A stretch of DNA of 64,000 bases from Liolophura sinensis. Its lineage: Eukaryota; Mollusca; Polyplacophora; Chitonida; Chitonidae. The stretch lies in contig NC_088300.1 of the NCBI RefSeq assembly GCF_032854445.1, positions 20,255,608 through 20,319,607 on the forward strand. Direction: 5' to 3'. The position numbers and the translations under genes are program-made. Each line of letters begins with the position of its first letter. Within the stretch, counting starts at the first letter, position 1. This document shows positions 31,601-45,400 of the stretch, piece after piece. A model generated the notes under the pieces. It saw only the letters and a program-made list of their open reading frames with translations. It was not told where the DNA came from and ran no database searches.

Positions 31601-32675
31601 TATTAACTTTTGGAAGTTACTAAACAAAAAATCGCTTTTAGAATGAGGCCACATTTGGACATGTATCTGTTTACGATCATCTAAGTTACTTTGTAATTAT
31701 AAAAACTTCATTATGGCTCTGTTACACCAGAAGGTAATGGACTTCTGGTTACACTCAAACATGGTAATGTGAACATAGTGCTAAAGTCAGAAGCACAATC
31801 TGTCTGCCTTGTTTTGTGGAGCTGTTCGTTATTGGTAAAGAGGGCCTCTTACCATATAATTGTTTTCATTTGGGTCTTGAAGGTGAACATTTTTCAAGTA
31901 ACTTACATTTCAGTTTCAATCAAGTCAGCTGAGTTTTGGATGGTGAAATGCACTGATGTCCAACTTTTCTAAAAGCAAGAAATTAAAAAATAGAACTGCC
32001 TGTTGTTTTCACTTCATTAATGAACATTATTTAGAGAATGCTGCTGGGTTTCTGGGTACATTGACCATAACGTAAGCAACTATGATGCTACAGGCCTCAT
32101 GATCGTGAAACTGTCTTAAAATTAGACTTAAGTCAGACTTTGTGTTTATTGTGCGGAAATTGTGACCCACCTTAAGAGTTTTTATTTTAATACTAAGAAA
32201 TGTCGTAGGCCTTCATGACAAACTTGAAACAAAAAAGAAAACGTTCAAATATAAGTTCAGGAATGATACGACAGAGTCTGGAGCCAGGACTGCAAAGCCT
32301 TCACAGCCCCTTGTGTATAAACTTCATGTAACAGACAACAAGAGCTGATCCTGTATATTATGAGTTCCAGACCTTTGTTTCCTCTCCCATGAAAATCTGA
32401 ACTTACTAGTAAAGTGAAATAATGAAGTCTGTCCACAAACAGCCAGGAGCAGGATTGCTCAGTCATTAGTTTGAATGCAATTATGCTTCATGAAAGCATA
32501 TTCCCATGATACCCGCGTGAAGGCATTGGTTTGAAGACTATTTCAGACGGGGCATTTCGGATCCATAGTTTCTAAGGACTGGGCTAAACTATACGTGACT
32601 GTTTATTGAGCTTTTTGATCGCGGTTATACGCCTGGTAAACGCTTACATACTAGCCCCTCAACTTCTTACCACAG

Positions 32676-32908
32676 GGCCTCTGTGGCTCAGTTGGTTAGC
32701 GTGCTAGCTCTGCGTAATGACCCAGGAGCCTTTGACCAATGCGGTCGCTGTGAGTTCAAGACCTCTCCAGCCGTACATAGGAAGGCCTGCCATCAACCTG
32801 CAAATGGTCGTGGGTTTTCCCCGGCTCTGCCCGGTTTCCTCAAACCATAAAGCTGGCCGCCGTCGTATAAGTGAAATATTCTGTGGTACTGCTTAAAACA
32901 CAGTTTAT
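32676..32908 (+). repeat. SINE family A, full length
   Basis: Head gcctctgtggctcagttggt (A box), ctgtgagttcaagacctctc (B box), body ggtcgtgggttttccccggc, then gtcgtataagtgaaatattc and the tail. The best intact plus-strand copy along with 39364-39620. Confidence 0.9.
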
Positions 32909-32929
32909 TACACAAACACAGCTCTAATC

Positions 32930-32969
32930 ATTCATTAGATCTATACATCATTCATTAGATCTATACATA
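32930..32969 (+). repeat. 20-bp tandem duplication
   Basis: The unit tcattcattagatctataca is present twice in tandem. Confidence 0.85.
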
Positions 32970-33137
32970 CATCATTAATAGTCTAAAAAATATTTTTCGT
33001 TACACTTTAAATTTAATCGTAGCGTTGACCAAGAAAAATTGGGTTATAAAACTAGCCTTTTTTGGCCGACAAAACTAAACAATGAAGGTCTAAGGTGGCG
33101 GTGACCGGGTTTCTTATGATCGCCATTAACGTCGTCT

Positions 33138-33161
33138 GCCCCCCCCCCCCCCCTCCCCCCC
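33138..33161. repeat. Poly(C) tract
   Basis: A C run broken by a single T, followed by caccaaatg. Confidence 0.9.
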
Positions 33162-33344
33162 ACCAAATGACTACTTTTTCTTGGTCAAACAGTGGGTTGC
33201 CAACATGTATTTAGCCAGAGCGACCACACTCTTCAATGAATTGCGTTAGTAAATAATTATTCAAAGCCACTTTGCCCTATGGTGTCTCTTCTCGGCGCAA
33301 CAGAGTGACCTTAGAATTTAGCTCTAACCGGTTGTTAACTTAAC

Positions 33345-33455
33345 AGTTGGAATTTCCGTGGGGTTTTTTCCGGTACCTGGCACAGAACAATGGATTCCGC
33401 CAACCATACATCTGACCAGTGTCGTATAAGTGAAATATTCTTGAGTATACAGCCT
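33345..33455 (+). repeat. SINE family A, 3' part
   Basis: Diverged body followed by gtcgtataagtgaaatattc and ttgagtat. No head. Confidence 0.7.
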
Positions 33456-36429
33456 GTGGCAAAGCGCTGAACGCCATTCATATAACTGCAGCCAATGTTC
33501 CACACAGGCAAACTGAAAGGACAGTCCCAGAAACAGTAAAACAATCGAGATACTGAAGTGAGAGCTGATTTCGAACATGGGAACTTGTTGTACGAAGGCC
33601 CGTTGTCCGCCGAGAAGCTGACGCTATAATTATTCAATTTAATTACTCAATGTAGGAAAATTCCAGGTGTGGAGTATTCTCTGTTGGGTACATGTATGTT
33701 CTAAGGTGTATTGGAATATGTATTGCTCTCGGCATAAGTTATCTTGAAGCAAAAAAACATTACAACTTTGGTTACACATCTGAAGATGCGATTTATTGTT
33801 TATATTGGTAAATGCCAAATCTTTTGTATCCATGGGCCAACATACTATTAGATCAAACGCTATAATGTCAATGTTAAATAGGTAAGCGTACATGTAATAG
33901 GTAAGCGTAGGTAAGCATACTTGTTGAAACACCTCATGTTCCCAGCATATGAATTCTATGTCATATGAAATGCATGTCAGAATGCTTTTATGCTCTTGGC
34001 AAACGCTAGAAATTTGCGTGGAAATGGGCGTGAATCAACATTACACTGGGCTCATATTGCGTTTTGAGTCTCCAGATGTTGAGTAAAATGACATTGTGGA
34101 AGGACATGTAGGCCTATACAGAGGTTTTCCAAGAATGTAGGCTCTGAAACGCTAATCCAGTCACCATACTGAGCTTTTCAGACAAACCGCTTCAGGGTAG
34201 TCTTTAATAAAAAGGGCTTTTCAATGCTTTATGTAAAAAAGTAAACTGGCACACAACTGTAAAATGGAATAATCTCTTCCGGCGAAAATCCCATAGTAGT
34301 TGTCATGGTGATATCAGCCGTTATGGATCTGTCGCTATTCTTATCCCATACAATTTACCTCGCGCCTTCAACCTGGATTTTTTTTAAACAAATGAAGAAC
34401 AGAAACTATCGATTTCTACAATGTATCAGGTTTTCAATGACGAATTTGACGGTTTCACAGAAAGAGTCGTATGTAACGAAATGACATACAGTTTATGCGA
34501 ATAAAATGCCCTGTCTGAAAAGGTTTCCGTGTTTTTTTTCGTAAGGTTCATGTGATTGAAGTACATGTAAAGTAATGTACATGTACATGTATGAGTGAAG
34601 CTTGGTTGCCGTGTTATTAGAAGGTTGGCAGACAGTGATCGTATGAGTGCGAAATAGAGTACATATCATTAAAATGGGTATGTACAAGGACAATTATACA
34701 GGCATACGTATAGGTCAAGCATTATAATATGAAGGACCAACATCATGCGGGAGACCCATCAAACCCAATGCGTGTATTGAAATTACTAATAGCCGTAAGT
34801 GGGAATCACTTATAGATATTCCTCCACATGGGTTCTTTGCATGGCAAGACTGTCCCATTGCTGAATGAAAACAAGGAAACATGGATTAGTATATTTGAAT
34901 TTAACTTTAACATTTTAATTTCAAAAGCACATGTAAGTACATTTGAGTGAAAGTTTTTTGAGGATATAATCGTCTGCAAGTCTCATAGGCCTGTTCTTCA
35001 CATCGGTTATAACCAAGTCCACTACAGTGTGTGGCCCTTTCAACATGGCCCATCTTTGGTCCTAAGTGTCCTCATGATAAATTTTATCTGCGACCTTTAA
35101 AGCGCTACTCCTACTGTCTATTCACACGATTACACAGACTGATCGATCTAATCACTAGTCTCGTTGTGGCCCGACCGTCACGACGTTAGGCAGTAAATGT
35201 GTTGTGGCGAAGACGGGATAAGATGTGTCATTGCACGGTCTTATTTTTTTCTTGGTTATGTTCGAAACGTTGTCTAAGTTAATGAAATGGAAGAGTTTTA
35301 AATGTGAAATGAGACAAAAACCTTGTTCACAGAGCTTTACATTAGAAAATAATAAGATTCCTGGTATATTTCATGTGTTCAAAACAATGCAAGGATTACC
35401 GACAATGGTATCTGTCACTAACAATGAATGATTTAACACCCATTTGGCAACATTGTAGTCAGACGTCTAACTGAATAGTTCAACAAATACTTAACCAAAG
35501 TAATTAATTCTAGAAACGACCCTCACTGAGTGTTTCTGTTTCGGTTTATGGTTGAAAAAAAAGGAAATGCAGAAATTCCAAACTGGAGTGTAGCATGCAG
35601 TGCTGATCGTTTCATGAAGCAAACAAGTAGTTTAGAGAGAATGATTTACCTGGAGAAAATAATGTTTTCAAAGTTGAACGAAGATAACATGGCCAAAGGC
35701 AGAAGAGCACTGCTACATGTTTGCAGTAATGCAGTGTATAGATATAGAATTTATTTGTGGAACAAACCGATCACATGACATTGCACAACAATAACCTGTA
35801 CATAACGGTTATTGTAGTGGTCACATGTTCTTGTGATGGAGACAGTTGCATTGCCGTGGTAGTTTTGAAGATAGGCTACCAGACATGGCAATAGAGCCCT
35901 GACACGGATTACATCCACACTCATAACAGCTAGACATGTATAGGCTTGCAGTCTACAGTCCTAAACTCCGAATAAAACTACAAGTACCAAAAGTGTCATT
36001 TTAAAAATCTCCAGGCTACAGATTCTGGATACTTCTCATCAACTAGTTGGCGTTCAACTCCAGATCTTGTTGGAACAATAGAGCTTTATGAATGAAAATG
36101 CATGATTATGGCTTAACGGCGAACAGCTTTAGGAGACGACCAACTCCCTTATACGTTCAACGTGTTGAGCAACAGACATATCCATTGTGGCGGCCCGTGC
36201 ACATATAACAAATAGTTAACAGTAGGGCTCTTCATTAGAACAAGTACACAGACAAATGATATCTGTGGTTCAAACTCGTATCACGCCATATATGGTAATC
36301 TGTATATTCAGAAAAGCATATGGTTCACCAAAGGATTCGTGCATCCGCCTGCCCGTGCTGTTTGTAAGGGCTTGGTGATAATAAGCTATCGACGACGGCG
36401 ATATGTTCGTTTGCACTATTTAAAATTCA

Positions 36430-36753
36430 TCGAAGTCCATGGTAGATCCAGGGCCAATCCTGGGTCGAGCCACACCTGAGACCTTCAAAGAGGAAGTTGT
36501 AACTTCCTCGCTTGGCGTTCAGCATCAAGTGGATAGTGCAACGACTAATTGTCCCGTATCAGTATAATGGCTCGGACGGGGCGACTTACTTGCCTCCTTT
36601 AAGGCGCCTCAGTGAAGCAGCACTGGATAAAAGAGCGGTGGAAATGCGTCCTGCAACAAGGAGGCACATTACATGCACCTTAAGGATTCCTTCGTCGTCA
36701 TATGGCTGCAAAAATTGTTAAGTACGACGTTAAACCCCGAGCAGTCGCTCACT
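36430..36753 (+). repeat. SINE family B, nearly full length
   Basis: gatccagggccaatcctggg, the palindrome at 36490-36509, gcttggcgttcagcatcaag, a body shared with 41184-41540, then cgtcgtcatatggctg, tacgacgttaaaccccg and a degenerate cactc tail. Confidence 0.9.
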
Positions 36754-38482
36754 TGAAGACCACGCACTTGTATACCACTAACACGAGGTTTTTACACAGT
36801 ATCTGTACGCCATACGTGGTAAAGTTCGTCAGTAACTTACTAAAGGTCAGTGATATACTTGCATCCATAAAACTGATTGCCATCCTACAAGTGACATTTT
36901 TGTGAACATTCAAATGAATAAATACAGATAATCATGTAACCTATGTATATAACGAACCCCGTCTACAAGAACGCTTACGGTTCGCTTGAATAGGTCTGAG
37001 GTAATTGCTTTTGAAGTGGATCTGCATATTTACTCCACTATGTTTTTCTTTTCACGCCTCAAGCTTGTGTTAAGCCTTTAGGCGTTTAACCGAGTCTCTC
37101 CATGCCAGTGCCTTTTATACTTCATTGATTGACGTTGGCCACTTGACATATCTTGACATTTCGGTGTTCAAGTTGCTAATGGAAGGTCGGCGGGGATCTT
37201 TAAGGGTTAGCGCTGGAAATGACTAGTCTGTGTTAAATTAGAATGCGTGGGAGCAAAATGGAAAGGCAATCACAGCTGTGGAACAAATTTGAAACACGAG
37301 CGCTATAGGTGTCACTGCTTTCCATTTGCTTCCTGTTGGTAAACCGGAGCACAAACCAGCTATTAGTTTGTACTCTTATACTTTACTATGGTGATGGGAG
37401 AATCTTGCATCCTAACATGCAAAACATGTTGAAAGAGGAATATGGAACTAATGACTGCAAATGTTAATCAAAATTCATATTAATGACAATCGCTGGAGGA
37501 AAAGTCTTGATTTTCTGAATGTATACATTTTCATGTAACATCCATCTCAATGAGATTGTTTAAAAAAAGTAATTCTGTTTTTCTGCCGTACTGATAAATA
37601 TTTGGTTACATGACAAACCCCGTGACGTAAAGCCAGAGCAGCTGATTTCAGTGTAGTTTGCTACTTGCATGTAGTCTGTAATCGCGATGTGTTGGAAGAC
37701 GAAGAGAGTTCACACACCACACTGCATGTATAAATATTTCAAAAAGATAAGCTATTTTACTAATAAAAGTTGTCTAAATGATAGATATTTATTCACGTTT
37801 GTTCTGGTGCTCTAAGGTCAAAGAGTGTGTCCACTTCTGGTGGTGGAGAGTGAACAGTGGTTTTCTCTGGCCTTGCTCGATCCCGTCATCGTATGTGTGA
37901 AATCCGGCGTTAATTCTGGCACAACTGGTATCTTATATTGACAAGTATATATATATATATATATATATATTGAATCGTGTCATATCGATGATAACTATCT
38001 ACTAGTATATAGTTGTTTTCCATTAAACTGAATAGTGGTACATTTATTAGATGCATTTATAATTTTATGTATCTCTATTTATACTGAACTCAAATGTGAA
38101 GCTCGTCTGATGACACAAGGAGATTTTACTGTCGGCTTATTACTCGCCCTGTTATCACAACACTAACTCCCAGATCTCCTTTTGTACCTCAAAGACATGA
38201 GTGAATTAACATACATTTTTGAAATATATGAATCAGAATGATTTAATGGACGCTGTCCGATATAACGTCACTTCTCGACCTGAACACAGTGTTCTAAGAC
38301 ATCATGATGTATGCTTGGTCAGTTTGCACAGGATCTTATGTCCTTTTGAATGTGGTGTGTGTTTTTGCCGTTCTAACGAATTTTATATGCCTCTTTTTAG
38401 CTTCAGGAAAGTCCGACAATTTCGCAGGTAATACTTATGCATACCGTTATGGTGCTTTGAAACATGTTTGAATTGGGCTTAC

Positions 38483-38562
38483 TTGTCTTCAGTAAGTCGT
38501 CTCAGTAAAGCAGCACTACATAAAACGTTAGACCCTAAGTACTCTCTCACTCACTCCATTTT
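38483..38562 (+). repeat. SINE family B 3' fragment
   Basis: cagtaagtcgtctcagtaaa and gcagcactacataaaa, then a shortened tail ctctctcactcactcc, with an internal deletion against the longer copies. Confidence 0.75.
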
Positions 38563-39363
38563 CCAACGCGCCAACACAGATCCTTTAAGTAAGCACGAGA
38601 AGCCTCTTTGAATGCCGATATATTGTCTTCATGTCACTTTCCCGTGTCTAAATCAAAATAATAGTAGAAATGGAAGAGGTTTGGATTTGGGTTTTCAGAA
38701 CGAAGAACTGGCAGGATTCACCGGCACCACGCATCTAACAAAATAAACCCACGGGGTTAACGAAATACACGTAAATCTTAACACATAAATATCTTTTTGA
38801 GGAGCCATTTTAAAGCAAAAGTTAATCTATATGAAAACATTCGTCTCTTTTCATGGTTTCACCGCAGTCTAACCAGGAGATAACAGAGATGGACTTTAAG
38901 GCCATTGACACAAAATCGCACAATACGTTTCGACAAGATTACAGGCATGATTTGAAGAAGACGGCTGGTGTATCCGGTCTAGCGCGTGGGTTTACCACGA
39001 ATGATCAAAGGCTTGCTGGAGCCTGAAGTCGTCTGAAAGGCAATAAGAAATTCCGCACGCCGTGGGTAACTATGGCAACACCTAAGATAAATTGGCGACA
39101 TTTTTATCAAGATCACAAAGACATATTGACTGATTTGGTTCCATTTTTTTACTGGCTTCATATTGTGCGCGCAAAATATTTTGGCAGCGACATTTATAAT
39201 AACTTATTTATAACACCATTAAACGGGGTGCCCACAAGAATGTTGTGTTCGCCCAAAAGACGTGAAATATAGTTGATACCTGATGCAATGATGCGTTTAC
39301 CAGATAACATTTTTATTGGAACCATATCTGTAGGTCTATTGATTTTCTTAGCGATCATGTGTG

Positions 39364-39620
39364 AGGTGGCCACCGTGGCTCAGTTGGTTTAGCGCGATAG
39401 CGCAGCGTTTACGACCCAGGAGTCTCTCACCAATGCGCTCGCTGTGAGTTCAAGTCCAGCTCATGCTGGTCGTACGTGGGAAGGTCAGTCAGCAACCTGC
39501 GGATGGTCGTGGGTTTCCCCCGGCTCTGCCCGGTTTCCGCCCACCATAATGCTGGCGGCCATCGTATAACTGAAATATTCTTGAGTACGGCGTTAAAACA
39601 CCAATCAACCATCAAATAAC
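39364..39620 (+). repeat. SINE family A, full length
   Basis: Complete head ccaccgtggctcagttggtt, B box gtgagttcaagtccagctc, body gatggtcgtgggtttccccc, and tail ttgagtacggcgttaaaaca, followed by an A-rich end. Confidence 0.92.
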
Positions 39621-41183
39621 GTAAAGTAAGTACGTAAGGTAAGTAACTAATAAGTACATGTAAGGAGAAGCAGTCAATAGTCTTAAATACTCACGGAATG
39701 ATGCGAGGAATGTTTTAGACAAATCAAATCATTATCTAAATCATGTACCAGGCTAGTTCATAATCTGTCGTGAATCAGAATATGTAACTGCAACTGTTTT
39801 GGGGATTTGTAGATTTCCCCGCTTTCCCTACTCGTGGTGCCTAGGTGACAATAAGCTGCCGACGACGCTTGTGCAGACGTTTGCGCAGTCTAAAGCTCGG
39901 CGTCCTCGGGAGACTAAGACCCAACTCAACGCAGCTTGCGTCACGTAGTAAGTGCCCGTGTGTGCAAAACAACGACGCAACTCCACTAGAGTTGTATTGT
40001 ATGCCGTCCAATCTTATAATCGTCTTGCCATCAGCGACTGTGCGAACAGTTGAGTTGAGTTGCGCCTTATAGTTGAGTTGCGCCCTCATGCATGTATACC
40101 GAGCCTTACCTTCGTTCAGCACAGACCCGGACAGCTCAGTTGCTACAGCGTCCCATTTGGCGGAGTGGATGGGGTCTCATTCGTTCAGGACCACACTTCT
40201 TCCAGTAATGCATATAGGTAAGTCACATGTAAGAAAGTTCGTCTGTAGCTTATAAACTTGACACTCCAGATTCCTCCATCCACAAAACCGAGCGTCATCG
40301 TGTAAGTGAAGTGTAGCAACAATCTGATAAATGAAATAAATAAATGAACACTCCTATAGCGAGGTGTAGAAAGACAGAACGCAACGATTGTAGAAAGAAA
40401 CAGAGCCCCCATTTGATTTCATAGGATATCATTGTGTTCGGATTATTGAGCACATAACTCATTTCTTATTGTGTAGTCTTCTTTAGATAAACCAGATGAC
40501 CACGTAAAATTTTACCATCACCGCCTTAAAGAAGCTATGTAGTTGGGTCGAGTGTGTTTTAGAATGTAAAAAGGATTGAGGTAAATTCTTTTGGTTCTGT
40601 TGGGTTTGTTCGGAAATAAAAAAGAACCCAAGTAGGAAATCTGACTTAAATGTGACATAACAACCCTCCCCCCCCCCCAAAAAAAACAAACATACAAAAA
40701 AAAAACAACAAACGGACGGATGAATGATGTGTGTGCATGCATCTCTGCATGAATGAACTGAGTTCTGAATTCATTCCTTTCATATTCAAACGTCGCCTGC
40801 GTCATGAACGCACAGAGGACATAGATGTTTAGACCAATAAACCGCCTTTCATTCATTACTTTGTTTTATTACTTTTGTCAGAATTTTATTAGAGTAGCCC
40901 TCGCTTAGACAGACTCTGAATATTGACTGACCTTATTGAATGTTGTAATCCAGCCATACCTTCTTGTTTATAGTACCAGAGCAGGCCGCCTGTAGGATAA
41001 CTAAAGACTTGGCACAGGTGTAAAACGGGCGATACCGCTGATGGGCTACTGAATATATGTGAGAACGTCTGTGTTTAGAATATGAGTTTATGCTTGTCCA
41101 AGTTTTTGTCTAAATGCAAGACTGAATGATCAACTTTGAACATGTTTATGAATGTGAGTGTCCGGCTTCAAATGCTCCCGTTA

Positions 41184-41540
41184 CCAGCCCCGATAGCACA
41201 GTTGGTAGAGCGTCCTCTTCGGGACCGGTAGATCCAGGGGATATCCTAGGTCGAGTCACACCTAAGACCTTAAAAGAGGAAGTTGTAACTTCCTCGCTTG
41301 GCGTTCAGCATCAAGGGGATAGTGCAACGACTGGTTGACCCGTATCAGTATAATTGCTCTGGCGGGACGGCTTACTTACCTTCGGTAAGGCGTCTCAGTG
41401 AAGCAGCACTGGATAAAAGAGCGGTGGAAATCCGTCCTGCAACAAGGAGGCACATTACATGCACCCTAAGGATTCCTTCGTCGTCATATGGCTGAAAAAT
41501 TGTTAAGTACGACGTTAAACCCCAAGCACTCACTCACTCC
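41184..41540 (+). repeat. SINE family B, full length with tRNA-like head
   Basis: The head agccccgatagcacagttgg is A-box like and ggtcgagtcacacc B-box like. The palindrome lies at 41276-41295, then a roughly 200-bp body, tacgacgttaaaccccaagc, and a (cact)n tail. It is the only copy here with a clear complete head. Confidence 0.92.
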
Positions 41541-41590
41541 AATACTCCCGTCATAAGGAAATGGTTATCACCCGTACTTTTAATGGCTGA

Positions 41591-41750
41591 TCTCGGCCGT
41601 GGGAAGGTCTGCCAGCAACCTGGTCGTGGGTTTTCTCCGTTCTGTGCCGCGTTTCTTCCCACTACAATGCTAGTCGCGGTCGTATAAGTGAAATATCATT
41701 GAGTACCAATAAAACACCAATCAAGTAAATAAATAAATAAATAAATTTTA
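41591..41750 (+). repeat. SINE family A, 3' half
   Basis: cgtgggaaggtctgccagca through gtcgtataagtgaaatatca to a short (aaat)n tail, about 50 bp after the family B copy. Confidence 0.85.
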
Positions 41751-42321
41751 ATAGCTGCATACTGTTTCACAGCTGTATATTTTTCGAGCGGTATTATCAT
41801 TCAAGGGAAAAACAGCAAATGTGAAACACAACAAGACCTAGCCGAAATAGTGTGGCGTCTAAAAGAAAAAAGAAATTCGGACGAATTCCTGGAGCTCTGC
41901 TCAGTAATACTGCCTAATTTCGCTTATTACGGGCTAGAGTATGTATATGTATCGTGTTGAGCAACATCGCCACGATTGGGTATATGTCTGGTAAACGACA
42001 AGCTCTAAATTATGTGCCATGCTGCACAGTTTTAATATACTGACTAAAAGTATGAATCTTAAAGCGTCTTTCAATGATTGTTGAAATCTACTTCGTTTGA
42101 CATGAACCCGTGCTAATTTCTAAGTAAATTACGCCTGTTTACACAGACACATTGCAACAGTCTGATATAGGTTTGAACCCACTATGCATCACCTTCTCCA
42201 ATATATGCCACGTAGTTAAAAACTCGCCAGTATTTTGAAACTCGTATTCCTCTTGGACTCGTAGAAAACAACCCTAACTGAGATACATATAAATTGAGAG
42301 ATGCCAAATTTCACCTATTGC

Positions 42322-42450
42322 GTGTGCCGGAGCCTCTCACTCGATGTGAGTTGAAGTCCAGCTCTCGCCGGTTTCCTCTCCGTTTGTGCGTGGGAAGGTC
42401 CTTTAGCAACCTGCGGATGGTCGGGGGTTTCCCCACATAAATCAGTATTG
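42322..42450 (+). repeat. SINE family A fragment
   Basis: ggagcctctcactcgatgtg, gtgcgtgggaaggtccttta and gcggatggtcgggggtttcc. The head and the tail are both lost. Confidence 0.75.
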
Positions 42451-45400
42451 CAGGTGACCATCTGTAAACTACCACACTGTCGCCGTTGCTGTGGTTTTAC
42501 TCTATTTTTGTAGAACGTTGTACCACCCGTATACGTGTAAAAAATACTATGCTTCCAAATGCATCGAAATAAAAGTTTAGAATGACCGACAGATGGTTTC
42601 CCTATACAGTGTCCACATTTGAAATACCAACCTATTTATAGCAACTGCTGCATCTGGTTGTGATCAGATTGCTTTACTCAATTCCTCAAATGCATGTTGG
42701 ACACTTTCCCTAAGCAATGGCACTGTAGATAGGTATATCGAATGCGCGTTGGCTGCCGCTGATTTCTAGTAATCCGATTGTTGACTTGGCATTCATTGAT
42801 CAGCACTTTTAAATGCCATTTCTGTGGGTCTAGCGGAAAGAAGCCTCCTAATCCAGCTACATTCCTCTCTGTTGGAGGAAATGGGTTTGTTGTTGATCTC
42901 TAGACACATGAACGCAGATAAGGTAACGTCGGGGCGTGACTGACTTCCAAATGAATGGAATCGTTAGTGACGTTGGGGAATCCCTAGTCTGTGGAGGCTC
43001 GTGGCTGTCGCATTGCCTCCGCGATCGAAACCACACGATCGTTCTTTCCAACGGGCCTAATGAGAAAACCTTCGCGGTCAATATTTCGGGCCGAGTGATG
43101 GACCTATCACCAACATGAGCTGTTTGTTCTCACGTATACCTTCAGCTTTCACTTTGTACCTGAAAGACTACAGATCTTTTCAGTGGTCCCCGAGCTCCGT
43201 CTCTGTGACTCAAAGCGGATTGATAAGAACAAGTATTGATGTTACTGATTCGCATTTCAGTCCATTGGTATGTACAGGAAACAAGACTTGAAATGAAAAT
43301 GTGTGATATGCCATGAACAGCGAATGTAGGGTTAATTTAGCTGGGATATATTTAGTTCAGGCGATTTTCCTTGAGATCCGAAGTAACCGCTAGCCATGAT
43401 TGAAGTCAGTGATTAAAATACTGTATTACGAATAATACAAAATAATTATTTTGGTGAAATTGTGGTTTAAGTACTTTATCCTTGTTTTTGTGTTTTGAAA
43501 CGACGCTTTGCAAAACCGTTCACACCAGAAGATGTAAGAAAACACTGAACTAGTTGTCATGAACACTTCATCTGCTCTCCCAATAAGCACTCACTTAAAA
43601 TAAAGCGGTGCTAGTCTACTGGATGGTATGCGCGGTTTCCGATATTTTCCAGTCGGAAAACTGCCATATCAACATGGTACCGATTACAAATACACGATGA
43701 GTCTGGGGCATGTACCGCTCAGCTTTTGCTAGGTATGAGCACTTTACTTGTTAAACACATTCTGATTGTCACAGACTGGGAGGTGGGGGTGGGGGCGTTT
43801 TGTAATGGCGTTTTCCGCCCCAATGGGGAGATGCACACCAGCCAACGCTTGTTCATTACCTTTGATTCAAATAAAAATACAGACGTCACACTGGGTCATA
43901 TTTCTAGAAAAATACATGACAAAGACTCTTAGTACATATCGTATGCCAGGTCGTTTGAACACGTCCGTGTGTCTTGCCAAAATGATCTAGTGACGTCGAG
44001 ATTTTAGTCTTACAGTATTTTTTTGTAGTGTGGCAAGCATAAGGGGTATAATTAGCCGAGTCGTCCCAGTAAAACTTGTTCCAAACCAGAACAGAAATAC
44101 TGGATGAGGCCGCGGTTAGACGCGAGTCTTCAGACGTCAAATAGACAATAGATGTTCTAACACGTACGAATGTCTAACAGACGTGTAATGGTTCATCACC
44201 CCTGTACAGCACAGAGGTCGTTTAACGTCTTGAGGTCGTAAGTTCAAACCTTAGTCTTTGCCATTTGTTTTCTTTTCTGACTGACCAGGTCATGGAGTTT
44301 TATGGGTGAGTTTCTATCCAAAAGAAGTTGTCACGCCCACGTTTGTCCAGCACACGTGCATAAACTAGACGTACAGGTGAATTATTAGCAAATTGTAATA
44401 TTTCCACGCTTCTTCTGAACAGCATTAAATTGAAAGACAGCACCTGACTAGTGTTTATGTCCACTGAAAGACTACCACTCAAAATGTCTGAAACCCACAA
44501 GTAAATATTTATCTACATTTTCTTAACCTAGCAAAAGTTTAGTGAAATGTCGTCTTGACACAGCTTCAGCACGTCTTTCATTATCGAGGGCAAGGTGACG
44601 TCACGTTTACTCAAGCTCTCTAATGTTGAAAGCATTTTCCGTGCAATAGTCTAAACAGTAGTCTATGGCAGATAATAAGTTCTGCACTTTGGCGATGAAG
44701 CCTTAGTGATAAATGTAGTTGAAATGGAATGAATATTTCTTCCACTGGTTGAATTGTTGATACCGTAGGGCTACTATATCATTTACAAAGAACTCCAGCG
44801 ACCCTGTTTACGTAGTCTAGCAGCAGATGCATGGTCAAAACATTCCTGGTTCAGGTCGTAGCCCACCGAGGGGTTGTGCTGATGATTTTGACCCCTATTA
44901 AATGTTTACAAAATTGCAGTAAGATTGTTGACTAGATTTACGCTCATTCTGAAATAAACGGAAATAAATCTAAGCAGAACTGAGGCATTCCTGATTCGAC
45001 TGTCGCTGGATTTTATGCTTCAAATCTGTAGCGGTGTCTTCTAAGATAAAAGCAGTGCTGAAGTGGTTATCGCGGACGTCAAAGAAAGCACCTCGGCTTG
45101 AAGACGGCGTTTTCATAAATTTACTGTATTTTATGAAAGAAATTAGAAAAAAGCAGGAAAATTTAAATTCTTCAGCTGTAATAAAAATTCAGAGAAAAAA
45201 AATATATCATAACATTTAATTCATTTTAGTCGTTGTCCGGTGAGATGCCGTTTTCTCATTGCCATAAACTTTCGAGCATCCCTAATGAATTTGCACTGAC
45301 TCTGACATTTGTTATTTCGAAACTGCTCACTAAACGCTAAAATGAACAAAAAACGTGTTTTTGGCGAGATGAATACGCTTTGGACCGAGACGGTAGGCTA

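Larger units (their letters stand above)
31601..36429. other. Intergenic, SINE-bearing, no gene seen
   Basis: The ORFs here are short and lack recognisable motifs. Contents: SINE family A copies at 32676-32908 and 33345-33455, a 20-bp duplication at 32930-32969, a C run at about 33138-33161, and the gataggctaccag motif at about 35868 shared with repeat D. Confidence 0.6.
36754..41183. other. Intergenic, SINE-bearing, no gene seen
   Basis: It holds an AT microsatellite at 37946-37971, SINE fragments at about 37840-37920 (family A), 38483-38562 (family B 3' end) and about 40110-40350 (head- and tail-like pieces), and a full family A copy at 39364-39620. The sequence at about 39790-39850 resembles part of repeat family C in reverse. 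No protein-like ORF. Confidence 0.6.

Noticed and set aside
32676..32770. tRNA gene
   Set aside because: A- and B-box-like segments are present but the sequence continues into a shared SINE body, recurs many times, and no full cloverleaf can be drawn.
42857..43118. Overlapping ORFs on both strands in the intergenic tract
   Set aside because: About 60-75 codons, no motif, no splice or poly(A) context; consistent with chance in a locally GC-richer patch.
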